A stretch of DNA of 64,000 bases from Pseudomonadota bacterium (GCA_022563195.1 JADFNV010000009.1:1-64000); one strand, 5' to 3'. Positions 43,261-52,640 are shown, counted from the first letter of the stretch. Numbers and translations are program-made. The notes: a model not told the origin generated them from the sequence alone.

Positions 43261-46200
43261 CACGCAATTACTGCTCGATGATGAGGCCGCGCGTGTTGCA
43301 GCGCTCGACGTCACGCGCTCATTCATCGTTCAGGCTCCCGCCGGATCGGGCAAGACCGAGCTCTTAATTCAGCGTTACCTGAAACTGCTCACGACGGTAG
43401 AAAGTCCGGAGGAAGTTCTGGCGATCACGTTCACACGCAAAGCGGCAGCTGAAATGCAACTGCGTGTATTGCATGCGTTGCAGCGAGCACAGCGCGATGA
43501 GGTCCCCAAAGAGTTGCATGAAGCAACTACGGCCGCCGCTGCGCTTTCGGTCTTGCAGCGCGATCGGCAACTGCACTGGAATCTCATCACCAATCCACGA
43601 CGCATGCGCATCCAGACTCTCGATTCCTTGAATGCTTCAATCGCGCGCTCGCAACCCTTGACATCGACAGGTGGGGCGGCCGGCAGCGCTATTGTCGCTG
43701 ATGCCGAAATGCAAATTCTGTATCGCGATGCGGCGACTCTGACCCTGGATCAATTGCTCGAAAGCGGTCCAATGCACGAGGCTACTGAGCAAGTATTGCT
43801 GCACGTCGACAACAATACATCGCTCTATGTCAGCTACCTTGCTCGAATGCTTGCGGCCAGAGATCAATGGTTGCCATTCATTGGCGGCGGCACAGTCGAA
43901 CATGGAAAAGAACGTCAGCTGCGCACCAGGCTCGAAGCCAATCTCGAAGGCGCAGTCACCGAACATCTCGAGCGCACCAACGCTGCGCTGCCAGCCGATT
44001 CTGCGAGTTCGATGGTCGAACTTACCAATTATGCCGCGGCCCGATTGCGCGAGTCGGGCGACGACCAGAACCCGATCGGCGCATTACACAATCGGCCAGC
44101 CATGCCCAATCCGGACGTCAGGGACATGCCCCAGTGGCTGGGTCTGGCCGAATTGCTGTTGACGCGGCAGGGGCAGCCGCGTCAAAGAATCACCAAGGGC
44201 CAAGGATTTCCGGTCGGTGATGATGGACAAAAGCAGTCTATGACTGAGCTGCTGAAGTCTCTCCACGGCCAACAAACATTTTGTGAATTGCTGCACGACG
44301 TACGCATTCTCCCGCCGGTGCGCTACCGCGACGAGCAGTGGCGCGTACTCCTGGCCCTGTTCCGGCTATTGCCGTTGGCAGCCACTGAACTCAAGCGATT
44401 ATTCAGCGAGAACAGCGTGACCGACTACGTCGAAGTGGCGATGGCTGCTGGCGACGCGCTTGGCACCGCTGATAGTCCCGGCGATGTTGCCCTGTTACTC
44501 GACTATCAGCTGCGGCACCTGCTAATTGACGAAATGCAGGATACGTCGAGCGCTCAGTACCGAATGCTCGAAGCATTGACCGGGGGCTGGGAAGAGGGTG
44601 ACGGTCGGACCCTGTTTTGCGTCGGCGATCCGATGCAGTCAATTTACCGCTTTCGCAATGCCGAAGTGGGTCAATTTCTGCTCGCAAAGCACGCTGGCAT
44701 CGGCAACGTGAATTTGCATTCGCTGACCTTGCGCCGAAATTTTCGTTCGGGCGAGCATCTGGTGAATTGGTTCAACGACGTTTTTCCGCATGTGCTTCCT
44801 GCCCATGACGAATCGCGCCAAAGCGCCGTTTCATATTCGGCCGCAGTTTCCGTAGAGAAACTAAAAGGGCAGGGACGTTGTGTCGTGCACCCGCTGTTCG
44901 GCAGCAGCCCAGCTGCCGAGGCGATCGCGGGTTGTCGAATCATTCGGGAAACGCTCGACGAGTACGCCGAGGGTGACATGGCCGTACTCGTTCGCAGCCG
45001 AACCCATGTACAAGCTTTGCTCGCCCGTCTACGCGAAGCCGGCATAGCCTATCGCGCCGTGGAAATTGACCGGCTGACCGATCTGCCTGAGATTATCGAC
45101 ATATTGGCACTCACGCGCACGCTCGTTCACCCGGGCGATCGCCTGGCGTGGCTGGCCTTGCTGCGATCGCCCTGGGTGGGACTGGACTGGAGCGATTTGC
45201 ACGCGCTCGTTGCGGGTGAGCCGAACGCGACCGTCTGGGAATTATTGAGCATGGACGGCCAGCTCATCAATTTGAGCGATTACGGCAGTCAGGCCGTCGC
45301 CGAGTTTCGTGCCAGGATTCTGCAGGTCAAATCATCGACTCGTATCCACACATTGCGTGATCGTGTTGAAGAAACCTGGCTGACGCTCGGCGGTCCGGCA
45401 ATACTCGACGACCATCACGCTGTGGAAAACGTGTATCGCTTCCTGGATGTCATCGAAGGACTGGAAGTCGCCGGCTCTTTACCCGATGTCGCGGTTCTGG
45501 AGGATGCTCTCGATTTCGAGCATGTATCGAGCAATGTGCAGGCACGAGTGCAGGTTATGACGATGCATCGTGCCAAGGGCCTGCAATTTGATCATGTGTT
45601 GCTGTATGGGCTCGGACGGTCGCCGGGCCGATACGAGCGAGCAGTCCTGAACTGGTTTGACATACCCGGCGAGCACGGTGCGGACGAAAAAGTCATCAGC
45701 CCGGTCGGCCCGAGGGCAGAGGTTGAAAACGATCCGGTGCATCGCTTCATCGAAAAGATCGAGTCCGGCAAAAATCGGCATGAGCTGGGCCGCTTGCTGT
45801 ATGTGGCATGTACGCGGGCGCGACACACACTGCACTTGCTGGGCCACGTCGAACTGGCAGCTGATGGTCAAAAATATCGACCGGCCCTTGCACGAAGTTT
45901 GTTGAATCTGCTGTGGCCATCGGTCTCTGCTGATTTCGAGCAGGCGTTTCAGCCAGATGCGCCAGTATCGAATGGCGAAGATCGCAAGTTGTGGTTACGT
46001 CCTGAGCTGCGAAGATTCGAATCTCCGTGGTCACTGCCCGAGATCGAAGCATTGCCTGGCATGAGTGAACTGCCTGGCACTATTGAAGAGAATCGCACTG
46101 TCGAATTTTACTGGGTGGGCACGGACGCACGCGTGGCCGGCACCGTCGTGCATCGCTGGTTGCAAATGGTGGCCGATGAACGAGTGGATCTAAGCCACGA

Positions 46201-46633
46201 CACTCTCGCATCGATGCGCATAGTGAGTGCGCGCTGGCTACGCGAGATGGGTGTTGGCGACGAATCGATCGAAGCCGTCACACAGCGTGTGGAAAAAGCG
46301 CTAATCGGCGTCCTTGACGATGATAAGGGCCGGTGGCTGCTCGAGGGTGAGGGTTACGCCGAACTTAAATTGACTGGCGTTTATGAGGGTCGTATGGAGT
46401 CTGTCGTACTTGACCGCGTCAGAATTGACGAAGACGGTACGCATTGGATTGTCGATTACAAAATCAGTTCGCATGAAGGCGGCGACCTCGAGAGCTTTCT
46501 CGAGGCGGAGTCCGATCGCTATCGGCCGCAACTGAGCAAATACGCGGAGTTTTACCAAAACTATTCGGGCGCACCGGTACGCTGCGCCCTGTACTTTCCG
46601 CTGCTGCAGGAGTTCGTCGAAGTCACGTTGTAA
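43250..46633 (+). CDS. AddA-like UvrD family helicase-nuclease
   Basis: An 1127-residue SF1A helicase. Walker A is QAPAGSGKTELL (about 31-42). Motif II is LLIDEMQDTS, motif III GDPMQSIYRFRNAEVGQF, motif IV LRRNFRS, motif V VMTMHRAKGLQFDHVLLYG, motif VI VACTRARHTLHLLG. The C-terminus has a RecB-type nuclease: VAGTVVHRWLQ and HWIVDYKIS. It should form an AddAB/RecBCD-like end-resection complex with the upstream protein. I chose GTG 43250: GGGGAG lies seven bases upstream and it gives an 11-base overlap. The longer frame from 43235 is possible. Confidence 0.9.
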   Translation: MTPDTQLLLDDEAARVAALDVTRSFIVQAPAGSGKTELLIQRYLKLLTTVESPEEVLAITFTRKAAAEMQLRVLHALQRAQRDEVPKELHEATTAAAALSVLQRDRQLHWNLITNPRRMRIQTLDSLNASIARSQPLTSTGGAAGSAIVADAEMQILYRDAATLTLDQLLESGPMHEATEQVLLHVDNNTSLYVSYLARMLAARDQWLPFIGGGTVEHGKERQLRTRLEANLEGAVTEHLERTNAALPADSASSMVELTNYAAARLRESGDDQNPIGALHNRPAMPNPDVRDMPQWLGLAELLLTRQGQPRQRITKGQGFPVGDDGQKQSMTELLKSLHGQQTFCELLHDVRILPPVRYRDEQWRVLLALFRLLPLAATELKRLFSENSVTDYVEVAMAAGDALGTADSPGDVALLLDYQLRHLLIDEMQDTSSAQYRMLEALTGGWEEGDGRTLFCVGDPMQSIYRFRNAEVGQFLLAKHAGIGNVNLHSLTLRRNFRSGEHLVNWFNDVFPHVLPAHDESRQSAVSYSAAVSVEKLKGQGRCVVHPLFGSSPAAEAIAGCRIIRETLDEYAEGDMAVLVRSRTHVQALLARLREAGIAYRAVEIDRLTDLPEIIDILALTRTLVHPGDRLAWLALLRSPWVGLDWSDLHALVAGEPNATVWELLSMDGQLINLSDYGSQAVAEFRARILQVKSSTRIHTLRDRVEETWLTLGGPAILDDHHAVENVYRFLDVIEGLEVAGSLPDVAVLEDALDFEHVSSNVQARVQVMTMHRAKGLQFDHVLLYGLGRSPGRYERAVLNWFDIPGEHGADEKVISPVGPRAEVENDPVHRFIEKIESGKNRHELGRLLYVACTRARHTLHLLGHVELAADGQKYRPALARSLLNLLWPSVSADFEQAFQPDAPVSNGEDRKLWLRPELRRFESPWSLPEIEALPGMSELPGTIEENRTVEFYWVGTDARVAGTVVHRWLQMVADERVDLSHDTLASMRIVSARWLREMGVGDESIEAVTQRVEKALIGVLDDDKGRWLLEGEGYAELKLTGVYEGRMESVVLDRVRIDEDGTHWIVDYKISSHEGGDLESFLEAESDRYRPQLSKYAEFYQNYSGAPVRCALYFPLLQEFVEVTL

Positions 46634-46657
46634 GAGCTCGCCGTGCGGGCGATCCCA

Positions 46658-46688
46658 CCGTACGGGCACGATCCCGGGTATTTGCTCG
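46658..46688 (+). repeat. Left inverted-repeat arm of foldback element
   Basis: 31 bp beginning CCGTACGGGC and ending CGGGTATTTGCTCG. It matches the reverse complement of 46963-46993 at 27 of 31 positions. A third, more degenerate inverted copy lies at about 46776-46802. Confidence 0.8.
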
Positions 46689-46775
46689 CGCTTAACCTCG
46701 CTCGGCGTCCTGCCTCGCTCGCATCGGCCTCCGCTTGCTTGGGCGTCCTGCGTCGCAGCGCTCCGGACGACGCGC

Positions 46776-46802
46776 GAGCAAACACACCGATTCCGTGCCC
46801 CT
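46776..46802 (-). repeat. Degenerate inner inverted copy of the arm
   Basis: The reverse complement contains GGGGCACGG and GTTTGCTCGCGC, matching the left arm GGGCACG...TTTGCTCGCGC. It divides the element into nested hairpins of about 145 and 336 bp. Confidence 0.55.
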
Positions 46803-46942
46803 GCCGAGCAGGGCGGCCACGATACGGTGGCTCGTCGAGCGTCGTCGAAGCCGAGCGGAGCAGGGACAGCGAGAGCGAGGATTCGCGGATTGGAGCGAGA
46901 CAGGGACGTCGAAGCGACATTGAGCGAGAGGAGCTGCCGTGT

Positions 46943-47007
46943 CGGGGCCGCCGTTCAGACATCGAGCAAATACCCGGTGGCGCGCCCGTACGGGGCCGCC
47001 GTTCAGA
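46943..47007. repeat. 17-bp direct repeats at 48-bp period
   Basis: CGGGGCCGCCGTTCAGA occurs at 46943-46959 and 46991-47007. The second copy overlaps the end of the right foldback arm. This part probably arose by a local duplication. Confidence 0.8.
46963..46993 (-). repeat. Right inverted-repeat arm of foldback element
   Basis: The reverse complement of 46658-46688 with four mismatches, 274 bp away from it. The core CGAGCAAATACCCG is exact. Confidence 0.8.
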
Positions 47008-47037
47008 TACCGGGATGATCGCGAGCGCGGCGGGCGC

Positions 47038-47775
47038 CTACAGCTGTCCTTCGAGGCGGAGTTCGTATTGGCCTCGATCATTGGCGGAGCCCAGGAAATG
47101 CAGTTGCTGCCGAATGTCTGCCGGAGTAGAGGCTTTTACAGCGATAAGTGCGACAAATGAGTAAGTTCGATCACTCGACAAAGCCAGGCTACCGGCCAGA
47201 TCGACGATACCATCGGTGTCCTCGACACTGGCCATGATTCCCGCGTCCTGAGTAAGAAAGTCCACCTTGTAGCCGCCAATCGAGGCTCGATGCACGATCG
47301 GAGCAAGGAGATCTGCGACCTCTATTGTGCCGATAGCGACGACCGGCAAGCCATCTTCCAGGCGCAGATGCTCTATCTTTATGCTGAGATTGCCACGCAA
47401 GCCGGGAACGCCGATCGCCTGTTGCAAGGACTCCAGGGACAGCGACCCGACAAGATCGGTCACCGTTAGGGATCCGGTGACGCCAATGGCAACATTTCCT
47501 TCGACGAATCCTGGTACGGGGTTTGCCTCGATTGCGTAGCCCAATTTACCGCTCAAAAGTTGCAGCGGTCGGTTGCGCCAATGAAGATCGCTTAAGTAGA
47601 CGCCATTGACCAAAACTTCGCGGGCGCTGCCATTCCACACCGTGCCTTCAATACCACCAAGTCTTAACACGGGAGGAGCAAACCAGTGATAGGCAACACG
47701 CGCGGGAAAGAAAATGATGAGCCCGAAGACAAGCGTTAGAACGCCCAGGAGTACAAGGCGCAAACGAGCTTGCAT
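47038..47775 (-). CDS. gspN: Type II secretion system protein N
   Basis: A 245-residue inner-membrane protein of T2SS: one N-terminal helix (about 7-30, LVLLGVLTLVFGLIIFFPARV) and a large periplasmic domain with GIEGTVWNGSAREVLVNGVYL, the hallmark of GspN. Its role in the pore is poorly understood. Last gene of the gspGHIJKLMN run; its ATG shares a base with the gspM stop. Confidence 0.92.
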   Translation of the reverse strand: MQARLRLVLLGVLTLVFGLIIFFPARVAYHWFAPPVLRLGGIEGTVWNGSAREVLVNGVYLSDLHWRNRPLQLLSGKLGYAIEANPVPGFVEGNVAIGVTGSLTVTDLVGSLSLESLQQAIGVPGLRGNLSIKIEHLRLEDGLPVVAIGTIEVADLLAPIVHRASIGGYKVDFLTQDAGIMASVEDTDGIVDLAGSLALSSDRTYSFVALIAVKASTPADIRQQLHFLGSANDRGQYELRLEGQL

Positions 47776-48266
47776 CAGGGCAGGCGCTCGAGCGTCAGCG
47801 TTGCATTGATCAGGCCCGGTCCCGCACGGCTCGCAGTGGACAGGCTTCCGGACGCGACATGCATTGCGTATTGGCTACTCAAATCGCCCAGCCACAGCAC
47901 GAGATCGTCGAATGGAACACTCTCGAATTCGACGCGAATGCCGTTCCTGGTGGTTGGCTGACTGCGTTTCAATGACCTGTCAAGACCTCGGGCACGCAGT
48001 GTCTGATCGACGATGACGACCGGTGTCTGTTGAGTTCCAGGGCGCTGTGTCTGAGTAGCATTGCCAGATGCACTCTGTAAACCCTTGAGCGGTCGCAACT
48101 CCGCAAGAGAACGCTCCCAGTTAGCGACATTGGCTAGCAAGGTAGTATGACCTTTATCGAGCGGCACCCAGACCAGGGCGTAAAATAGCGCGACGGCAAC
48201 GACAGCGGCACCGACGGTCACGAACAGTCGTTCCCTTGACTCCAGCGATTCGAACCAGTCCATCAT
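47775..48266 (-). CDS. gspM: Type II secretion system protein M
   Basis: A 163-residue bitopic inner-membrane protein: cytoplasmic WFESLESRERLFV, one helix (about 16-37, TVGAAVVAVALFYALVWVPL), and a periplasmic ferredoxin-like domain. It partners GspL and GspE in the assembly platform. It overlaps gspL by four bases and gspN by one. Confidence 0.93.
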   Translation of the reverse strand: MMDWFESLESRERLFVTVGAAVVAVALFYALVWVPLDKGHTTLLANVANWERSLAELRPLKGLQSASGNATQTQRPGTQQTPVVIVDQTLRARGLDRSLKRSQPTTRNGIRVEFESVPFDDLVLWLGDLSSQYAMHVASGSLSTASRAGPGLINATLTLERLP

Positions 48267-49537
48267 GCGCCTGCTTCCCGGATCTGAATACGACTACTGA
48301 TCCTGTCGCCAACCTGGTCAGTTGACTGAATCGACGCACTGAATCGCCCCGACTCGCTGACCAATTTCTGGATGCTATCGAGTGTTGCGACGTCGGGTGC
48401 CGTCAGTCGCACATCGATGACTCCGGCGCGATAACTAATCGCCTCGATTTCGGCAGTTGAATGCTGTTGCAACGCCCGGCCAAGCGCTAGCAAAGATGGC
48501 AGGAATACCTGTGATGCCGTCGGCCCGCCAAGACTGCGGCGGATCGAGTTCACCGTGCCGATCGGATCCACTATTTCACGAGTGTCGCCCGGACGGATCT
48601 CGCGATATTCCAAAGTAAATTGTGCTTTGAGCGCCGCCTCATCCTGCACAAGTCGATAATAGTCGACCGCCTTGCCACCGAGGCCAACGAGGCCGAGCGT
48701 TAGCAGGAGCATTGCCACGTATCGCCAGGGTTGAAAAACGGTTGCGAACCCGGTCTTTTCACCATAGCGGCCCTGCAACAGATTGATGCCTCGGCCTGCA
48801 GCGACGGTCACTGCCAGGCGTGGCAAGATGCCATCAGGCAGAAGATTGATGTCCACACTCGCAAGTTCTTGCCTGAGCGCATTCCAATCGTGTGTGAAAC
48901 GTTCCTCGTCCTCCGGCTCGCAATACACCAGCAGATGCCGCGGCGCTATTGCATCGTCCGGGTCGCTGACGCTTGAGCCACTCGCATCGTCCAGCGCCCC
49001 GGCAACAGCCAGAACATCACTGGGCTTGACGCCTTGCATGGCGAATTCAACGTCGTCACCATCGTTGAATAGAATCTGGTCTTCAGCAACAAGCAGACTC
49101 ATCGTCCCTGGAATGCTAGCCAATCCATGAATTTCAGCAATAATCTGCGCGGCGGAAATTCCGGCATCCGCTAGCTGCTCCAACCAATCGCGCATCTGCA
49201 GATGCGATACGACGGCGACCGGGACCTGGCCACTTTGGCGTCGGGTGCCGGCAGCGAAATGCAATTTTTCGACGTCTTCTGCGAGATTCTCCTCGAGTGC
49301 GTACGGCAGTGCAGCCAGCAACCTTGAGCCACCGCGAATCGGCATATCGACAGTCATCGTCAGCACTGAAGTCGCCGGGACGAGCACGATGACAGTACGA
49401 TCACCGATGTCTCCGGCCGCCTCGGCGAGAGGTCCCGTGGCAGTCGGGCTGCGCCGCGCACCATTACCGTCAACGGCAATCCAATGGGCATCTTGCCCGG
49501 ATTTTGAGCCAAGTCGAATGACCAGAAACTCTGCCAT
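48263..49537 (-). CDS. gspL: Type II secretion system protein L
   Basis: A 424-residue assembly-platform protein. The actin-like cytoplasmic domain (about 1-260) includes VPATSVLTMTVDMPI and LPYALEENLAEDVEKLHFA. A single membrane helix lies at about 268-288 (YVAMLLLTLGLVGLGGKAV), followed by a periplasmic ferredoxin-like domain that pairs with GspM. It recruits the ATPase GspE, which is not in this window. It is two bases from gspK and overlaps gspM by four. Confidence 0.93.
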   Translation of the reverse strand: MAEFLVIRLGSKSGQDAHWIAVDGNGARRSPTATGPLAEAAGDIGDRTVIVLVPATSVLTMTVDMPIRGGSRLLAALPYALEENLAEDVEKLHFAAGTRRQSGQVPVAVVSHLQMRDWLEQLADAGISAAQIIAEIHGLASIPGTMSLLVAEDQILFNDGDDVEFAMQGVKPSDVLAVAGALDDASGSSVSDPDDAIAPRHLLVYCEPEDEERFTHDWNALRQELASVDINLLPDGILPRLAVTVAAGRGINLLQGRYGEKTGFATVFQPWRYVAMLLLTLGLVGLGGKAVDYYRLVQDEAALKAQFTLEYREIRPGDTREIVDPIGTVNSIRRSLGGPTASQVFLPSLLALGRALQQHSTAEIEAISYRAGVIDVRLTAPDVATLDSIQKLVSESGRFSASIQSTDQVGDRISSRIQIREAGA

Positions 49538-49538
49538 G

Positions 49539-50474
49539 TCAGGTTGTTCCCAGGCTGCGCAGGATGGGAGTCACATTACCCCGTGGCCCGCGTTCCAGTA
49601 CGCTGTAGTAGGTAATACGAACCGTATCAATCCGCACGATGACCTTCAATCGAAAAAAGTTGGTCGTTTCCTCGAGTTGGTTGAGAACATCCGGTGTCAC
49701 CAGCGATGAAAACGTACCTGCAATGTCGACAAAACCACTTTCTTCGCGCTCACTCAGCAAACGCTCGACGTCGGCCACCGACAGGTTCTCATCCAGAGAC
49801 TGCAGAACCGGGCCCGTCGCCGTATTGACATTGATTGCCGTGCGACCCGGCAATGCCGTGATATGCGGCAAAAGGATATCGATAGTGGCTTTGTCCATAC
49901 CCTCAAGTGCTGCCAACTCGCTGGTGCTCGTCAGGAACTGATTAGCTGTGCGATAGGGCGGAATCATGCTGGTGTAGATCGGATCCTCAGCGCCGTCTGG
50001 AAATTCAGCATCCTGGTTGGCATCGAGCCAGTCCGCGGCAATTCCCGCAAATCGCGGATCAATGCCCAGCGCCCTAAGTAATCTGCGAAACTGCTGCAGG
50101 GACGGCTCATCGACCTCTCCGTTCGCGCCAATCAGGTTATTGATGTTGAAGCGGCCCTGCAGATCCTCAATCTGGCCGAAAATCTCGCCGCGTACGTCGT
50201 CACCTTCCAAAGGCAAAGGTGGAATATCAATTGCCCAGATTTCACCGAGATGATCGGTGTCGCTGTCTTCGAGATCCTGTCGCAATATGCCGAGCACCCA
50301 GCTCTCGGCCCCGATAGCACCCTGAATGGCTTCCTCACGATACATCGACACATAGGTACGGCGCAGATTCAGTGAGTTGTCCCAGCTCAGACTGAACACC
50401 AATGTCGTTATCAATGCCATGATCAGCAGCGCCGTGATCAGCGCGACACCGCGATGTATCGCTCGATGCTTCAC
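49539..50474 (-). CDS. gspK: Type II secretion minor pseudopilin K
   Basis: A 311-residue minor pseudopilin that caps the pseudopilus with GspI and GspJ. The leader HRG is cut before VALITALLIMALITTLVFSL. The usual Glu at mature position 5 is absent, as is characteristic of GspK. The large globular domain has LQGRFNINNL and helix-hairpin-helix-like SFVDIAG sequence. It overlaps gspJ by four bases. Confidence 0.95.
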   Translation of the reverse strand: MKHRAIHRGVALITALLIMALITTLVFSLSWDNSLNLRRTYVSMYREEAIQGAIGAESWVLGILRQDLEDSDTDHLGEIWAIDIPPLPLEGDDVRGEIFGQIEDLQGRFNINNLIGANGEVDEPSLQQFRRLLRALGIDPRFAGIAADWLDANQDAEFPDGAEDPIYTSMIPPYRTANQFLTSTSELAALEGMDKATIDILLPHITALPGRTAINVNTATGPVLQSLDENLSVADVERLLSEREESGFVDIAGTFSSLVTPDVLNQLEETTNFFRLKVIVRIDTVRITYYSVLERGPRGNVTPILRSLGTT

Positions 50475-51085
50475 GGTGCCACCTCAATTATCCGGTAGAT
50501 TTCGCCTTCGTCGACCAAGGTTAATACGAACTCGACGGCGCGAGGCCGGGATCGTATCGAATCGCCGACAGCCTGTCCCTGGGGCGGCCAATAGTTGGTC
50601 CATTCGTCGTTGTCTTGCAGATAACGAAAAAACAGGCTCTCAACATCATTTAACAGCACGATCGCGATCGGCTCGTTCGCATACGTCCGATCAAGCACAT
50701 TCCAGTGATAGCGAACCAGTTCATCGTCTTCGAGCCGGTAGGCAACGCGTTGCAAAGTTCCACGCGGCAACCCGGCCGGATTACTCCAGCCACCACGTGT
50801 CATCTCAAGCACAAAATCTGAGCTGAGACTGGTCTGCAGCGCGGGCAAAAAGCCATCGCCAAGTTCATTTCGCACCGGTCTGGGTGCCGTTTGCATCAAA
50901 TCGGTACTCAGGTAGCGCACTGCACGCTGCACAGATTGCAGCCGGTCCATGCGCTCGGTCAGATAATCGACATTCGACAGTGTCGATCCCAGGGCTGAGT
51001 AAGCAAGCATCGACATCACACCAAAAACGGCGAGTGCAACCAGCACTTCGATGAGCGTAAAACCCTGCGCTGAATGCCGCGTCAT
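50471..51085 (-). CDS. gspJ: Type II secretion minor pseudopilin J
   Basis: A 204-residue minor pseudopilin: prepilin leader MTRHSAQG followed by FTLIEVLVALAVFGVMSMLAY, with Glu at mature position 5. The C-terminal beta-rich domain has LERVAYRLEDDELVRY-like sequence common to GspJ. It overlaps gspI and gspK by four bases on each side. Confidence 0.95.
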   Translation of the reverse strand: MTRHSAQGFTLIEVLVALAVFGVMSMLAYSALGSTLSNVDYLTERMDRLQSVQRAVRYLSTDLMQTAPRPVRNELGDGFLPALQTSLSSDFVLEMTRGGWSNPAGLPRGTLQRVAYRLEDDELVRYHWNVLDRTYANEPIAIVLLNDVESLFFRYLQDNDEWTNYWPPQGQAVGDSIRSRPRAVEFVLTLVDEGEIYRIIEVAP

Positions 51086-51531
51086 CGAACCGCACCCGAG
51101 TTTTGTGAACCACGATTCCAGGAACGATTGCTTTGCCCTGGAATGACAGGTTCGCCAATAAATCCCGTAACGGCCCGAATCTTCGTATCTCTATCGGGAT
51201 AAAAAACCGTCACGTCAACGCGATACAGGTTCTCGACACCGCTTTCCGAAATGACGGCCCGCCAGTACCAGGTGGCATTGGCGTATTCGACTTCGCCACT
51301 CGTCGTCGACACCTCCGGAATGATGTTTGCGAGGTGAAATTCCGCGATCTTGTTCTGCGCAATCCAGCTTGCATAGGTTTTTTCGCGCATTGCGTTGGAC
51401 TTATCGATCATGTCGCCCATGACTTGGGCGAGCGCCAACAACGACATGCCAATGATGGCGAGTGACACCATGACCTCGATTAATGTGAATCCTCGGCAGT
51501 GTTGGCCGGCCATGATGTAGCTATTGCGCAT
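51082..51531 (-). CDS. gspI: Type II secretion minor pseudopilin I
   Basis: Minor pseudopilin: leader ending CRG, then FTLIEVMVSLAIIGMSLLAL with Glu at mature position 5, and YASWIAQNKIAEF, the GspI signature. The frame is open to 51564, but this would overlap gspH by 44 bases. ATG 51531 (149 residues, 11-base overlap) or ATG 51513 (143 residues, leader of eight) are better; no clear Shine-Dalgarno decides between them. Confidence 0.92.
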   Translation of the reverse strand: MRNSYIMAGQHCRGFTLIEVMVSLAIIGMSLLALAQVMGDMIDKSNAMREKTYASWIAQNKIAEFHLANIIPEVSTTSGEVEYANATWYWRAVISESGVENLYRVDVTVFYPDRDTKIRAVTGFIGEPVIPGQSNRSWNRGSQNSGAVR

Positions 51532-52081
51532 CAGTGACGAATTCAATCGCCCCGGTAAGATCACCGCGCAGCACCACCGACTGGTTCGCCATTCTGCGCA
51601 GAATGTGCAGTTCGAATGGCGTCATATCGCCACTCGAGAAAATCCAGATTTGTGGCGCGTAAGTTTCGGTCAGATCGCGATTTGCAACGTCGTCGGGTTC
51701 GTCGAATTGGCCTGGCTCAAACTCGAGCAGAACGCGTCGATCCTCGAGAAATAACTCGAACTCAATATCCTCGGGCAGTGTTCGAGTTCGAAATAGTTCG
51801 TCGCCCAGTAGCTCATCCCACCGGTTGGCATACGGGTCGAATTCAACGAATCGGTATGATCCGACCATCACTTCGAGCCCAAACTCTCGTCCCTGCATCA
51901 CCGCCTCATCCTGCGCAATTTCGATCAGCGAGCTCAAGCGCCGGGCCGCAGTCTGCAATTCACGGTCATCGCCGAGCAGGCCAAGAGACAACAACGTCAT
52001 CGAGGACACGATGCCGATGATGACCATGACCACCAGGAGCTCGATTAATGAGAAGCCGAAAAGGCGGCCGTGCAGGCGCAT
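51521..52081 (-). CDS. gspH: Type II secretion minor pseudopilin H
   Basis: A 186-residue minor pseudopilin with leader MRLHGRLFG before FSLIELLVVMVIIGIVSSMT (Glu at position 5), then the GspH/FimT domain with AARRLSSLIEIAQDEAVMQG. The frame extends to 52129 in the gspG gap, but ATG 52081 gives a normal prepilin leader. The gap to the gspG stop is 32 bases. Confidence 0.93.
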   Translation of the reverse strand: MRLHGRLFGFSLIELLVVMVIIGIVSSMTLLSLGLLGDDRELQTAARRLSSLIEIAQDEAVMQGREFGLEVMVGSYRFVEFDPYANRWDELLGDELFRTRTLPEDIEFELFLEDRRVLLEFEPGQFDEPDDVANRDLTETYAPQIWIFSSGDMTPFELHILRRMANQSVVLRGDLTGAIEFVTDAQ

Positions 52082-52113
52082 TGAATCGGGAGGTCGCTGC
52101 AATGCGCGAAATG

Positions 52114-52575
52114 TCAGTCGAGATCCCAATTGCCGATATCGGCGTCGATGCCTTCTCCACCAGGACGTCCATCCCGGCCAAGCGTGTAGACATCGATCTC
52201 TCCCTTGTTGCCCGGGTTAAGGTACAGGTAGGCATTGCCCCAGGGATCTGTCGGCACGCGATCAAGGTAGCCACCTGTCTTCCAGTTTCTGATACCCGGA
52301 TCGGCGGGCTTCGTGACCAATGCTTCAACGCCTTGTTCCGAGGACGGGTAGGTGAAATTATCGAGGCGATAGAACTTCATGGCATTTTCGATATTCGAGA
52401 TTTCTGCTTTGGCCTTGATGATCTGGGCATCGTCCACGCGACCGATTACATTCGGGGCGACGATGGCGGCAAGAATGCCAATGATGATGACCACAACCAT
52501 GATCTCGATCAGCGTAAAGCCGCGCTGGCCCGCAGATAACGGCTGCAATCTGGCAAATTTATTCACAAGTGTCAC
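52114..52575 (-). CDS. gspG: Type II secretion major pseudopilin G
   Basis: Major pseudopilin forming the T2SS pseudopilus. 153 residues: leader ending QRG, then FTLIEIMVVVIIIGILAAIVA, and the GspG signatures YPSSEQGVEALV, YLDRVPTDPWGNAYLY and a C-terminal calcium-site region (DIGNWDLD). GTG 52575 is the start; another GTG lies three codons downstream. First gene of the run, divergent from rhombosortase with a 65-bp gap that must carry both promoters. Confidence 0.96.
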   Translation of the reverse strand: MTLVNKFARLQPLSAGQRGFTLIEIMVVVIIIGILAAIVAPNVIGRVDDAQIIKAKAEISNIENAMKFYRLDNFTYPSSEQGVEALVTKPADPGIRNWKTGGYLDRVPTDPWGNAYLYLNPGNKGEIDVYTLGRDGRPGGEGIDADIGNWDLD

Positions 52576-52640
52576 TCCGCAATTTGACGTTGAAGCGTCT
52601 GCATTGACTCGTTAATCCTATAAACGTCAGTATATCAAAC

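Larger units (their letters stand above)
46634..47037. other. 404-bp noncoding region with nested inverted repeats
   Basis: Between the AddA-like stop and the convergent gspN stop. It has low-complexity, GC-rich sequence dominated by inverted and direct repeats (next entries) and no frame with family likeness; the short open frames read as Arg/Ser-rich noise. It resembles a REP/BIME-like or MITE-like intergenic element. Confidence 0.7.

Noticed and set aside
46643..47164. 173-residue plus-strand frame in the AddA-gspN gap
   Set aside because: Its composition is Arg/Ser/Ala-rich noise, it contains the inverted and direct repeats, it runs into antisense of gspN, and it has no family likeness.
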